Of a stretch of DNA of 64,000 nt, positions 33,838 to 42,551 are shown piece after piece. This DNA is from Pseudomonas aylmerensis (GTDB lineage: Bacteria > Pseudomonadota > Gammaproteobacteria > Pseudomonadales > Pseudomonadaceae), in assembly GCF_001702265.1 (NCBI RefSeq), contig NZ_MAUE01000045.1, positions 124,001 through 188,000 on the forward strand, given 5' to 3'. The notes beneath the pieces are model-generated. The model searched no databases, had not been told where the DNA came from, and worked only from the letters and a program-made list of their open reading frames with translations. Each line of letters starts with the position of its first letter. Positions within the stretch are counted from its first letter, which is position 1. A program made the translations under genes and the position numbers.

Positions 33838-33920
33838 GTAGGAGCCGGCTTGCCGGCACTGGCGGCCTCAAGGACTGCGGTGCCGTTGCGGGCCTCATCG
33901 CCGGCAAGCCGGCTCCTACA
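33838..33920. repeat. REPIN of the GTAGGAGCCGGCTTGCCGGC type
   Basis: Inverted arms GTAGGAGCCGGCTTGCCGGC and complement at 83 nt overall; the spacer also has complementary GCGGCCTCA / GCGGGCCTCA-like stretches. It lies between the thioesterase gene and xerD. Confidence 0.85.
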
Positions 33921-33971
33921 GAGCGCGCAGCTAGGGTAGCATCTACCTACTTTTTCAGCGTCCGAGCCCTC

Positions 33972-34868
33972 ATGCCCGCCATTGACCACCCCCTGATCGA
34001 CCGCTTCCTCGACGCCCTGTGGCTGGAAAAAGGCCTGTCCGACAACACGCGCCAGGCTTATCGCAGCGATCTCGCGCTGTTCAATGGCTGGCTGCAGGAC
34101 AAAAATCTCGAACTGATCAACGCCGGCCGCGAGCTGATCCTCGATCACCTGGCCTGGCGCCTTGAGCAGAACTACAAGCCGCGCTCCACCGCGCGATTTC
34201 TTTCCGGCGTGCGTGGCTTTTATCGTTATTTGCTGCGGGAAAAACTGATTGCCGTCGACCCGACGCTGCAGATCGATATGCCACAGCTCGGCAGGCCATT
34301 GCCCAAATCCCTGTCGGAAGCGGACGTGGATGCCTTGCTCGCCGCCCCCGACTTGAGCGAAGCCATCGGCCAGCGCGACCGCGCCATGCTCGAGGTGCTG
34401 TACGCCTGCGGCCTGCGGGTGACCGAGTTGATCAGCCTGACCCTGGAGCAGGTCAACCTGCGCCAGGGCGTGCTGCGCGTGATGGGCAAGGGCAGCAAGG
34501 AGCGGCTGGTGCCGATGGGCGAAGAGGCGATCGTGTGGGTCGAGCGCTACATGCGCGATGGGCGCAGTGAATTGCTCGGCGGGCGCCCCAGCGATGTGCT
34601 GTTTCCCAGCCAGCGGGGCGAGCAGATGACCCGCCAGACCTTCTGGCACCGCATCAAGCACCAGGCCAAGGTGGCCGGGATCGGCAAGGCGCTTTCGCCG
34701 CACACCCTGCGCCATGCGTTCGCCACGCATTTGCTCAACCACGGCGCGGATTTGCGCGTGGTGCAAATGTTGCTCGGGCACAGTGACCTGTCCACCACCC
34801 AGATCTACACCCACGTGGCGCGTGCACGCTTGCAGGATATGCACGCCAAGCACCATCCGCGCGGTTGA
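33972..34868 (+). CDS. xerD: Tyrosine recombinase XerD
   Basis: A 298-residue recombinase that, with XerC, resolves chromosome dimers at dif under FtsK control. A SAM-like core-binding domain (about 8-92) precedes the catalytic domain with Arg149, Lys173, His244, Arg247, His270 and the nucleophile Tyr279 (HTLRHAFATHLL, LLGHSDLSTTQIYTHV). Length, the start DHPLIDRFLDALWLEKGLS and the neighbour dsbC identify it as the housekeeping XerD and not a phage integrase. Confidence 0.96.
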   Translation: MPAIDHPLIDRFLDALWLEKGLSDNTRQAYRSDLALFNGWLQDKNLELINAGRELILDHLAWRLEQNYKPRSTARFLSGVRGFYRYLLREKLIAVDPTLQIDMPQLGRPLPKSLSEADVDALLAAPDLSEAIGQRDRAMLEVLYACGLRVTELISLTLEQVNLRQGVLRVMGKGSKERLVPMGEEAIVWVERYMRDGRSELLGGRPSDVLFPSQRGEQMTRQTFWHRIKHQAKVAGIGKALSPHTLRHAFATHLLNHGADLRVVQMLLGHSDLSTTQIYTHVARARLQDMHAKHHPRG

Positions 34869-35009
34869 AAACCGCCAATTTATCCTGCCACGGGCTGCCC
34901 TGCGGCCCAACTGTGGTAGGCTTTGCCGGTTAGCAAAGGGGACGGCCACAGCCCGAGTTTCCATATCGGTGTTCTGCTCCCGTCCCTGCATCTGCCTTCA
35001 GGAGTTCCC

Positions 35010-35741
35010 ATGCGCTTGACCCAGATTATTGCCGCCGCAGCCATTGCGTTGGTTTCCACTTTTGTTGTCGCCGATGACGCTGCCGAGCAAACGATTCGCA
35101 AGAGCCTGGCCAACCTGCAGCTCGACACCCCGATCGAAAGCATCAGCGCCAGCCCGATGGCCGGCCTGTACGAAGTCAAGCTCAAGGGCAGCCGTGTGCT
35201 GTACGCCAGCGCCGACGGCCAGTACATCGTCCAGGGCTACCTGTTCCAGTTGAAGGACGGCAAGCCGGTCAACCTGACCGAGAAGGCCGAGCGCCTGGGC
35301 GTGTCCAAGCTGATCAACGGCATTCCGGTGGCTGAAACCGTGGTTTACCCGGCCATCGGCGAGACCAAGACCCACATCACCGTGTTCACCGACACCACGT
35401 GCCCTTACTGCCACAAGCTGCACGCCGAAGTGCCGGCGCTGAACAAGCTTGGTGTGGAAGTGCGCTATGTAGCGTTCCCGCGCCAGGGCCTCGGCTCGCC
35501 GGGTGACGAGCAACTGCAAGCCGTGTGGTGCTCGGCCGACAAGAAAGCGGCCATGGACAAGATGGTCGATGGCAAGGAAATCAAGGCGGCCAAATGTGCC
35601 AACCCGGTTTCCAAGCAGTTCGCTCTTGGCCAGTCCATTGGCGTGAACGGTACACCGGCCATCGTTTTGGCAGACGGCCAGGTAATTCCGGGCTACCAGC
35701 CGGCGCCACAAGTTGCCAAACTGGCGCTGAGTGCCAAATAA
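35010..35741 (+). CDS. dsbC: Thiol:disulfide interchange protein DsbC
   Basis: A 243-residue periplasmic disulfide isomerase. A signal peptide (LTQIIAAAAIALVSTFVVAD) is followed by the dimerisation domain and a thioredoxin domain with the active CPYC at Cys131-Cys134. A second cysteine pair (WCSADKK ... AAKCANP) forms the structural disulfide. AGGAG lies five bases before the ATG. It is encoded directly after xerD as usual and is probably followed by its own terminator before hom. Confidence 0.95.
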   Translation: MRLTQIIAAAAIALVSTFVVADDAAEQTIRKSLANLQLDTPIESISASPMAGLYEVKLKGSRVLYASADGQYIVQGYLFQLKDGKPVNLTEKAERLGVSKLINGIPVAETVVYPAIGETKTHITVFTDTTCPYCHKLHAEVPALNKLGVEVRYVAFPRQGLGSPGDEQLQAVWCSADKKAAMDKMVDGKEIKAAKCANPVSKQFALGQSIGVNGTPAIVLADGQVIPGYQPAPQVAKLALSAK

Positions 35742-35801
35742 ACCTGCATCGTCGAACCTTTGACGAGCAAGGCCCTTCGACCAGTCGACGGGTCGTTAAT
35801 T

Positions 35802-35826
35802 GAAAGCCGCAGTTGTGCGGCTGTTT
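35802..35826 (+). terminator. Terminator-like hairpin after dsbC
   Basis: AAAGCCGCA / TGCGGCTGTTTT around the loop GTTG, with a short T-run. It lies 61 nt after dsbC. Confidence 0.6.
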
Positions 35827-35829
35827 TCC

Positions 35830-35853
35830 ACGGCCGACCTAGCGTCGGCCGTT
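35830..35853 (+). other. Second hairpin before hom
   Basis: ACGGCCGAC / GTCGGCCGT around CTAGC, followed by TTTC, and only three bases after the preceding hairpin. The hom ribosome site GGGGAG begins five bases after it, so it sits in the hom leader. It could be a tandem terminator or act on hom translation. Confidence 0.5.
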
Positions 35854-35870
35854 TCATGGGGAGTTCTTCA

Positions 35871-37175
35871 GTGAAACCGGTCAAAGTAGGCATCTGTGGG
35901 TTAGGGACCGTCGGTGGCGGCACCTTTAACGTACTTCAGCGTAACGCTGAGGAAATTTCCCGCCGTGCAGGTCGCGGGATTGAAGTGGCGCAAATTGCCA
36001 CGCGTTCGCCAAAGCCTCAGTTCCAAACGACCGGTATTGCGATTACCAACGATGTCTTCGCCGTGGCCACCAACCCTGAAATCGATATCGTCATCGAGCT
36101 GGTAGGCGGCTACACCGTGGCCCGCGAGCTGGTGCTCAAGGCCATCGAGAACGGCAAGCATGTGGTCACCGCCAACAAGGCGCTGATCGCCGTGCACGGC
36201 AACGAGATCTTCGCCAAGGCGCGCGAGAAGGGCGTGATCGTGGCGTTCGAAGCCGCCGTGGCCGGTGGTATCCCGGTGATCAAGGCGATCCGTGAAGGCC
36301 TGTCCGCCAACCGCATCAACTGGGTGGCCGGCATCATCAACGGCACTGGCAACTTCATCCTGACCGAGATGCGCGAGAAGGGCCGTACCTTCGAAGACGT
36401 GCTGGCCGAGGCCCAGGCCCTGGGTTATGCCGAAGCCGACCCGACCTTTGACGTGGAAGGCATCGACGCGGCGCACAAGCTGACCATCCTGGCGTCCATC
36501 GCCTTTGGTATCCCGCTGCAGTTCGACAAGGCCTACACCGAAGGCATCACCCAGCTGACGACTGCCGACGTGAACTACGCCGAAGCCCTGGGCTATCGCA
36601 TCAAGCACCTGGGCGTGGCGCGCAGCACTCCGGCCGGTATCGAGCTGCGTGTGCACCCGACGCTCATCCCGGCTGACCGCCTGATCGCCAACGTCAATGG
36701 CGTGATGAACGCCGTGATGGTCAACGGCGACGCCGCCGGTTCGACGCTGTTCTACGGTGCCGGTGCCGGCATGGAGCCAACCGCTTCGTCGGTGATCGCC
36801 GACCTGGTGGACGTGGTTCGCGCCATGACCAGCGACCCGGAAAACCGCGTGCCGCACCTGGCCTTCCAGCCGGATTCGCTGTCGGCCCATCCGATCCTGC
36901 CGATCGAGGCGTGCGAAAGCGCCTACTACCTGCGGATCCAGGCCAAGGATCATCCGGGTGTGTTGGCCCAGGTGGCCAGCATCCTGTCGGAGCGTGGTAT
37001 CAACATCGAGTCGATCATGCAGAAGGAAGTCGAGGAACAGGATGGCCTGGTGCCGATGATCCTGCTGACCCACCGCGTGCTCGAGCAGCACATCAACGAT
37101 GCCATCGCCGCGCTTGAAGCGTTGCAGGGCGTGGTTGGGCCGGTCGTCCGTATCCGCGTCGAACATCTAAATTAA
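35871..37175 (+). CDS. hom: Homoserine dehydrogenase
   Basis: Reduces aspartate semialdehyde to homoserine with NAD(P)H. The 434-residue protein has the Rossmann motif VGICGLGTVGGGT at residues 5-17, NKALIA, the catalytic region AAVAGGIPVIKAIREGLSANRINWVAGIINGTGN, and a C-terminal ACT domain (about 350-430: HPGVLAQVASILSERGINIESIMQK) for feedback by threonine. The GTG at 35871 has GGGGAG seven bases upstream; an ATG at 35856 adds five residues and overlaps that site. thrC follows, so the two supply threonine. Confidence 0.95.
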   Translation: MKPVKVGICGLGTVGGGTFNVLQRNAEEISRRAGRGIEVAQIATRSPKPQFQTTGIAITNDVFAVATNPEIDIVIELVGGYTVARELVLKAIENGKHVVTANKALIAVHGNEIFAKAREKGVIVAFEAAVAGGIPVIKAIREGLSANRINWVAGIINGTGNFILTEMREKGRTFEDVLAEAQALGYAEADPTFDVEGIDAAHKLTILASIAFGIPLQFDKAYTEGITQLTTADVNYAEALGYRIKHLGVARSTPAGIELRVHPTLIPADRLIANVNGVMNAVMVNGDAAGSTLFYGAGAGMEPTASSVIADLVDVVRAMTSDPENRVPHLAFQPDSLSAHPILPIEACESAYYLRIQAKDHPGVLAQVASILSERGINIESIMQKEVEEQDGLVPMILLTHRVLEQHINDAIAALEALQGVVGPVVRIRVEHLN

Positions 37176-37179
37176 TTCA

Positions 37180-37258
37180 GCTGCAAGCGCCAAGCTGCAA
37201 GCTGCAAGTAAAAGCAGATCTGCTGTTACTTGCAGCTTGTCACTTGAAGCTTGCAGCC
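37180..37258. repeat. GCTGCAAG repeat with long hairpin between hom and thrC
   Basis: Repeated AAGCTGCAAG units. CAAGCTGCAAGTAA (37198-37211) is the exact complement of TTACTTGCAGCTTG (37226-37239), and the 14 bases between contain the palindrome AGCAGATCTGCT. A further partial unit (CACTTGAAGCTTGCAGC) follows. The thrC ribosome site lies just after the element. It has no poly-T run, so it is not a standard terminator. Confidence 0.8.
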
Positions 37259-37278
37259 CAAACCGAAGGTTTGCCCCT

Positions 37279-38688
37279 ATGCGTTACATCAGCACCCGCG
37301 GCCAGGCACCGGCCCTGAATTTCGAAGACGTCCTGCTGGCAGGCCTTGCCACCGACGGCGGCCTGTACGTGCCGGAAAACCTGCCACGCTTCACCCAGGA
37401 AGAAATCGCTTCGTGGGCCGGCCTGCCGTACCACGAGCTGGCGTTTCGGGTGATGCGCCCGTTCGTCACCGGCAGCATTCCGGATGCCGACTTCAAGAAG
37501 ATCCTGGAAGAGACCTACGGCGTGTTTTCCCACAGCGCCATCGCGCCGTTGCGTCAACTGAACGGCAACGAGTGGGTGCTGGAGCTGTTCCACGGCCCGA
37601 CCCTGGCGTTCAAGGACTTCGCCCTGCAACTGCTCGGTCGCCTGCTGGACTACGTGCTGGAGAAGCGTGGCGAGCGCGTGGTGATCATCGGCGCCACCTC
37701 TGGTGATACCGGCTCGGCCGCCATCGAAGGTTGCAAGCACTGCGAAAACGTCGACATCTTCATCCTGCACCCGCACAAGCGTGTATCGGAAGTACAGCGC
37801 CGGCAGATGACCACCATCTTCGGCGAGAACATCCACAACATCGCCATCGAAGGCAACTTCGATGACTGCCAGGAAATGGTCAAGAACAGCTTTGCCGACC
37901 AGAGCTTCCTCAAGGGCACGCGCCTGGTGGCGGTGAACTCGATCAATTGGGCGCGGATCATGGCCCAGATCGTCTACTACTTCCACGCTGCCCTGCAGCT
38001 CGGCGGCCCGGCGCGCTCGGTGTCGTTCTCGGTGCCGACCGGCAACTTCGGCGATATCTTCGCCGGCTACCTGGCCCGCAACATGGGCCTGCCGATCAAC
38101 CAGTTGATCGTCGCCACCAACCGCAACGACATCCTGCACCGCTTCATGAGCGGCAACCAGTACGTCAAGGAAACCCTGCACGCGACCCTGTCGCCGTCCA
38201 TGGACATCATGGTTTCGTCGAACTTCGAACGCTTGCTGTTCGATATGCACGGTCGCAATGGCGCGGCCCTGGCCGAGTTGATGAACAGCTTCAAGCAAGG
38301 TGGCGGTTTCAGCGTCGAGCAAGAGCGCTGGACCGAAACCCGCAAGCTGTTCGACTCGCTGGCCGTGGATGATGAACAAACCTGCGCGACCATCGCCGAA
38401 GTCTACGCCCAGACCGGCGAGGTGCTTGACCCGCACACCGCCATCGGCGTGAAGGCCGCCCGCGAATGCCGTCGCAGCCTGGACATCCCGATGGTGATCC
38501 TCGGCACTGCGCACCCGGTCAAATTCCCCGAAGCGGTGGAAAAGGCGGGTGTCGGCAAGGCGCTGGAGCTGCCGGAGCACTTGGCTAACCTGTTCGAGCG
38601 TGAAGAGCGTTGCACCGTATTGGCCAATGACCTGAAGGCAGTGCAGGCGTTTGTCAGCCAGCATGGCAATCGCGGCAAGCCTTTGTAA
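37279..38688 (+). CDS. thrC: Threonine synthase
   Basis: A 469-residue PLP enzyme that makes threonine from O-phosphohomoserine. The N-terminus MRYISTRGQAP, the PLP lysine Lys112 in GPTLAFKDFALQLLG, GATSGDTGSAA and SVPTGNFGDIFAGY mark the long (E. coli/yeast-like) class. AAGG lies about ten bases before the ATG. It follows hom across the hairpin repeat, and a terminator ends the unit. Confidence 0.96.
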   Translation: MRYISTRGQAPALNFEDVLLAGLATDGGLYVPENLPRFTQEEIASWAGLPYHELAFRVMRPFVTGSIPDADFKKILEETYGVFSHSAIAPLRQLNGNEWVLELFHGPTLAFKDFALQLLGRLLDYVLEKRGERVVIIGATSGDTGSAAIEGCKHCENVDIFILHPHKRVSEVQRRQMTTIFGENIHNIAIEGNFDDCQEMVKNSFADQSFLKGTRLVAVNSINWARIMAQIVYYFHAALQLGGPARSVSFSVPTGNFGDIFAGYLARNMGLPINQLIVATNRNDILHRFMSGNQYVKETLHATLSPSMDIMVSSNFERLLFDMHGRNGAALAELMNSFKQGGGFSVEQERWTETRKLFDSLAVDDEQTCATIAEVYAQTGEVLDPHTAIGVKAARECRRSLDIPMVILGTAHPVKFPEAVEKAGVGKALELPEHLANLFEREERCTVLANDLKAVQAFVSQHGNRGKPL

Positions 38689-38708
38689 GGCGAACTGCGC
38701 AGGCAAAG

Positions 38709-38745
38709 ACGCCGCTTTCCCATCCTTGGGTCAGCGGCGTTTTTT
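38709..38745 (+). terminator. Terminator after thrC
   Basis: ACGCCGCT / AGCGGCGT stem with a TTCCCATCCTTGGG-type loop that can pair further (CCCA/TGGG), then seven T. Confidence 0.88.
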
Positions 38746-38765
38746 ATGGCAGGCCCGGTCTCGTG

Positions 38766-38987
38766 TTACGAGAACAGTTTCTGGGCGACGACTATGACGG
38801 TGCCAACTGCAGCATAGAACCCTGTCGCGATACCCACCGGGTACCAGAAAGTCTCACAGGTTATCTTCAGGGATTCTTTGTTGAGTTTGTTTTGCTCTGC
38901 GTTCATACGTGCTATTTCAGCAAAAATACGTGATACCTCGGCGTGCATTCTGTCTGTCGACGTCTGGTGTTCATTTGGTTCCGCCAT
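38766..38987 (-). CDS. Small coiled-coil membrane protein, unknown
   Basis: A 73-residue protein. Residues about 10-45 are polar and heptad-like (RMHAEVSRIFAEIARMNAEQ), and about 48-70 are hydrophobic (YPVGIATGFYAAVGTVIVVA). This suggests one membrane anchor with a cytoplasmic coiled coil. The ATG at 38987 is preceded at six bases by AAGGATG. The layout resembles small phage or phage-like proteins, but no phage gene is near. Function unknown. Confidence 0.7.
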   Translation of the reverse strand: MAEPNEHQTSTDRMHAEVSRIFAEIARMNAEQNKLNKESLKITCETFWYPVGIATGFYAAVGTVIVVAQKLFS

Positions 38988-39301
38988 CGTAATCATCCTT
39001 CGTAATAAGGGCCTTTTCACATGCGCCTTTGCCTGCATTGCAGAGTGACCAGCGCTCACCGAGTATAGGATTCACCCCCGACCTGCGCGCCCGGCGAACC
39101 CCAAAACGGCAGCCCATTGCGTAAGCACTTATGTGCCGCCGTTTTTTCGTTGTCATGTTGCTGGCGCATGCTGGTCCTCGTCACTCCCTGACGGCCCCAT
39201 AAAGACGAAAAAGCGAACTTTCCTACGTCACAACCAGTCACTTAGGATAGATGCAGCTCCCGTTGAAACGATTGTTCCCGAACTATTGAGTGGTGATCGA
39301 G
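38988..39301. other. Gene-poor stretch with a hairpin
   Basis: Contains the upstream region of the small membrane gene and a hairpin AAAACGGC / GCCGTTTT at 39103-39145 followed by T residues on the plus strand. Short open frames on the minus strand (such as 38971-39156) have no ribosome site and were not called. Confidence 0.4.
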
Positions 39302-39586
39302 ATGGAAAGTATCAGCCTATTGCTCGAAGAAGCACTGAGCCCTTATCTGGTTACGCTGACCACCTCTGGCGTGCAGGGCGAATGCCTGGTGACGGTGAAA
39401 AACCCTGCTGGCGCGATTGTGGTCGAGCGTGAAGTCGACCAGGCGCAATTGATGGATAAACGCGTGCTGGTGGATGTTGTGGATTGCCTGCTGCGCGACC
39501 TCAAGATCGCCGAAGGGCGTCTGGAGCCCTCGGTTATCGCGGCCTTGCGCAATGCTGCCCAGACCCGCAGCGCTGCTGTCGCATGA
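39302..39586 (+). CDS. DUF3509-like small protein
   Basis: A 94-residue protein (MESISLLLEEALSPYLVTL...) with the layout of the Pseudomonas-specific DUF3509 family: an amphipathic start, a beta-rich middle (GECLVTVKNPAGAIVVEREV) and two helices. The ATG at 39302 was chosen; GTG at 39290 is an in-frame alternative with no better ribosome site. No catalytic motif can be seen. Function unknown. Confidence 0.75.
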   Translation: MESISLLLEEALSPYLVTLTTSGVQGECLVTVKNPAGAIVVEREVDQAQLMDKRVLVDVVDCLLRDLKIAEGRLEPSVIAALRNAAQTRSAAVA

Positions 39587-39706
39587 AGAATTGTTTATAC
39601 GCGGAAACTTCCGACTGCAGGGCCTGTCAGATTTTGTAACAGCAAGAGCAAACATTGTGCTCCGGTGTTTGTGCCTTGTTGTACTGGTCTTTGTAAGGCC
39701 ACGTTT

Positions 39707-39745
39707 AACCCCGAAGTGTCTCCCCACTCTTCGGGGTTTCTTTTT
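39707..39745. terminator. Bidirectional terminator
   Basis: AACCCCGAAG / CTTCGGGGTT with a 12-base loop, then TTTCTTTTT. It lies between the DUF3509-like gene and the convergent binding-protein gene and may serve both. Confidence 0.8.
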
Positions 39746-39757
39746 GCCCGCGATTTG

Positions 39758-40642
39758 TCACGGCACGGGTGAATCCTGGAAAAACCTTGGGTTGTCGCGC
39801 AGGTACTGCTCTCGCATGAGCGGATCCAGCCACGCGGCGTAGGACTGCTGCACGCGTTCCTGAGGGATGTCGAGCAGCACCTGGTCGATCCGTTCGATGG
39901 CCTCGCGCCCCTGGGGCGTATCCGAGCACGCGATATGCGTGCGTTGGTAGGGCGCTGTGCCTTTGATCGGATAGAAACTCAGGTCGTTGGACGCAATCCC
40001 CTGTTGCAGTGCGTGATAGCGGATTTCCGGCCAATAACCCAATACCGCCTCCAACCGTCCGAGGCGCTGCATTTGCAACAAGCTGCCGAGGGCGTCGTTG
40101 CCGTAGTGGAGGGCGAGTTTGTGCGCGTCGACGTGTTTGAGTTGCTCATCGATGACTGGCCCGTAGCTGCGCTCCGCCGTGGCGCCCACCCGCGTCCTGT
40201 GAGCATCGAGAAATGCTTGCAGGTCGAACTGGCCGTCCACGATAAACGACGCCATGGAGTCCTGCAGGCTGCGCCGGATCGTCACGCCGTTGCTGGGCAC
40301 TGCAAACGCCTGGCGAGAAAACACCACGTACTTGGCCCGCTCCGGCGTCCACAGCAACGAGGGGTCACAGGTGAACGAGGATTCGCGCAACATTTGCGTG
40401 CCGCGCGCGCGGTTGACGTGCAGCACCTGGTGACGATACTCCGGCAGACGCACGGCCAGGATTGGCAGCAACTGGTCCAATGCGCCCTGGCCTTTGCTCG
40501 GTCCTTCGAAAATGGTCAGCGGCGGCAAATCGCGCAGCAGCCAGATCAGCGTGTCTTCGGCCCGTGCTGACGAGAGCCAGCCGCCGGCCATCAGGGTGGC
40601 GACGCCCAGTTTCAAGAGCCAGCGTTTGCACCGGGACGCCAT
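39758..40642 (-). CDS. Periplasmic binding-protein-like protein (TIGR02285-like)
   Basis: A 294-residue exported protein with a signal peptide ending at SSARAED. The body resembles family-3 solute-binding proteins (IWLLRDLPPLTIFEGP near the start, a GATAERSYGPVIDEQL hinge, and a second lobe with LGYWPEIRYHAL), close to the TIGR02285 group. Such proteins are often found free of ABC transporter genes, as here. The ATG overlaps the stop of the CoA-transferase gene by one base (TAATG), so the two are co-translated. Confidence 0.75.
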   Translation of the reverse strand: MASRCKRWLLKLGVATLMAGGWLSSARAEDTLIWLLRDLPPLTIFEGPSKGQGALDQLLPILAVRLPEYRHQVLHVNRARGTQMLRESSFTCDPSLLWTPERAKYVVFSRQAFAVPSNGVTIRRSLQDSMASFIVDGQFDLQAFLDAHRTRVGATAERSYGPVIDEQLKHVDAHKLALHYGNDALGSLLQMQRLGRLEAVLGYWPEIRYHALQQGIASNDLSFYPIKGTAPYQRTHIACSDTPQGREAIERIDQVLLDIPQERVQQSYAAWLDPLMREQYLRDNPRFFQDSPVP

Positions 40643-41841
40643 TAGATTGCGCCTTCCTCACGCAAGCGGACGATGGCAGCGGCGTCGTATCCCAGCTCAC
40701 CCAGCACCACGCCGTTGTGTTCGCCCAACTGTGGCCCTACCCATTCGCAACTGCCCGGCGTGTCCGACAGCTTGGGCACGATCCCGGGCATCTTGAAGTC
40801 TTTGCCGCCCGGGAGCTGGGCCTTGAGGAACATCTCCCGGGCCAGGAATTGCGGGTCGCCGAGCATGTCTTCGGCACTGTAGATACGGCTGGCGGGTACC
40901 TCGGCCTGATTCAACTGCTCCACCACCTGCTCCAGGGGCAGCGCGTTGACCCAGCGGTCGATCACGCCATACAGCTCGTCGCGGCGGCTGTCCCGCCCGT
41001 CGTTGCTGGCAAGTGCAGGATCGTTGGCCAGGTCTTCGCGACCGATGGCCGACATGAAGCGCTTGAAGATCGCATCGCCGTTGGCGCCAATCTGCACGTG
41101 CTTGCCGTCCGCGCTGGTGTGGATCGACGATGGGGTGATGCCGGGCATGATGTTGCCGGTACGTTCGCGAATAAAGCCGAACACATCGAACTCGGGGATC
41201 ATGCTTTCCATCATCGCGAAGATGGCTTCGTACAGCGCCACGTCGACCACCTGGCCCAGGCCGCCGTTGACTTCGCGATGACGCAGCGCCATCAGCGCTC
41301 CGATCACGGCCCACAGCGCAGCGATGGAGTCGCCGATGGAGATCCCGGTGCGCACCGGTGGGCGGTCCTCGAAACCGGTGATGTAGCGCAGCCCGCCCAT
41401 GGATTCGCCCACCGCGCCGAAACCTGGCTGGTCCTTCATCGGTCCGGTCTGGCCAAAGCCGGAGAGACGTACCATGACCAGTTTGGGGTTGAGCGCATGC
41501 AGGGTTTCCCAGCCCAGGCCGAGTTTTTCCAGCACGCCGGGGCGGAAATTCTCGATCAGGATGTCGGCATCGGCCAGCAGCTGCTTCAGGATCGCCAGGC
41601 CGTCCGGGTGCTTGAGGTTCAGCGTCAGCGACTTCTTGTTGCGCGCCTGCACAAACCACCACAGTGACGTGCCTTCATACAGCTTGCGCCACTTGCGCAG
41701 CGGGTCACCGCCATCCGGCGATTCCACCTTGATCACCTCGGCACCGAATTCGGCGCAGATGCGTGAGGCGAACGGGCCGGCGATCAGGGTGCCGAGTTCG
41801 ATGACTTTCAGGCCGGCAAGCGGTTTGGCATTAAACGACAT
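40642..41841 (-). CDS. CaiB/BaiF-family CoA transferase
   Basis: A 399-residue class III CoA transferase that moves CoA between carboxylic acids. Motifs are PLAGLKVIELGTLIAGPFASRICAEFGAEVIKVE at residues 7-40, VRLSGFGQTGPMKDQPGFGAVGESMGG (with the region of the catalytic Asp), and GQVVDVALYEAIFAMME. The substrates are unknown. It heads the two-gene minus-strand unit with the periplasmic binding-like protein, which suggests a link to an organic acid, though this is only positional. Confidence 0.88.
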   Translation of the reverse strand: MSFNAKPLAGLKVIELGTLIAGPFASRICAEFGAEVIKVESPDGGDPLRKWRKLYEGTSLWWFVQARNKKSLTLNLKHPDGLAILKQLLADADILIENFRPGVLEKLGLGWETLHALNPKLVMVRLSGFGQTGPMKDQPGFGAVGESMGGLRYITGFEDRPPVRTGISIGDSIAALWAVIGALMALRHREVNGGLGQVVDVALYEAIFAMMESMIPEFDVFGFIRERTGNIMPGITPSSIHTSADGKHVQIGANGDAIFKRFMSAIGREDLANDPALASNDGRDSRRDELYGVIDRWVNALPLEQVVEQLNQAEVPASRIYSAEDMLGDPQFLAREMFLKAQLPGGKDFKMPGIVPKLSDTPGSCEWVGPQLGEHNGVVLGELGYDAAAIVRLREEGAI

Positions 41842-41989
41842 GAGGATCCTTTTCTGCGCGGGGCGGTGGTGTGAAGCCTTTTAACATAGGCGAGCGGCCC
41901 AGGGATAAGGATGATGCAGCGCAGGATTCGTTGAATGGCCTCGCCATCGGTTAGACTGGCCGCCTTTTCCTGTCTCTAGAAGTCCGTTC

Positions 41990-42532
41990 ATGGCCCAGCC
42001 GTCCACGACCTACAAATTCGAACTCAACCTCACCGACCTCGACCGCTCGGTGTACGAGAGCGTCAAGCAGACCATCGCCCGCCACCCTTCGGAAACCGAA
42101 GAGCGCATGACCGTGCGTCTGCTGGCCTACGCCCTCTGGTACAACGAGCAGTTGTCGTTCGGGCGTGGCCTGTCAGATGTAGACGAGCCAGCCCTGTGGG
42201 AAAAAAGCCTGGATGACCGGGTCCTGCACTGGATCGAAGTCGGCCAGCCGGATGCCGACCGCCTGACCTGGTGCTCGCGTCGCACCGAGCGCACCAGCCT
42301 GCTGGCCTACGGCAGCTTGCGTGTGTGGGAAGGCAAAGTGGTGCCCGTGGCCAACAACCTGAAGAACGTGCACATCGCTGCGGTGCCGCAGGACGTCCTC
42401 GAGACCCTGGCCAAGGACATGCCGCGCGTGATCAAGTGGGACGTGATGATCAGCGAAGGCACGATCTTCGTGACCGATGATCGCGGCCAGCATGAAGTGC
42501 AGCTGCAGTGGCTGGTCGGCGAGCGCGGCTGA
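41990..42532 (+). CDS. yaeQ: YaeQ family protein
   Basis: A 180-residue protein of the YaeQ family, which has a PD-(D/E)XK nuclease-like fold. Typical are STTYKFELNLTDLDRSVYE at the start, ARHPSETEERMTVRLLAYALW, and WIEVGQPDADRLTWCSRR. No enzymatic activity is established. Single-gene unit, followed by a compound REP element. Confidence 0.9.
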   Translation: MAQPSTTYKFELNLTDLDRSVYESVKQTIARHPSETEERMTVRLLAYALWYNEQLSFGRGLSDVDEPALWEKSLDDRVLHWIEVGQPDADRLTWCSRRTERTSLLAYGSLRVWEGKVVPVANNLKNVHIAAVPQDVLETLAKDMPRVIKWDVMISEGTIFVTDDRGQHEVQLQWLVGERG

Positions 42533-42551
42533 ACCTGTGGGCGCTGGGTTG

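Noticed and set aside
33972..34868. Tyrosine recombinase as a sign of a mobile element
   Set aside because: Length, start and linkage with dsbC identify housekeeping XerD; no att repeats or phage genes are nearby.
38971..39241. Short minus-strand frames of 61 codons
   Set aside because: No ribosome site; they overlap each other in different frames and the start of the better supported 73-residue gene.
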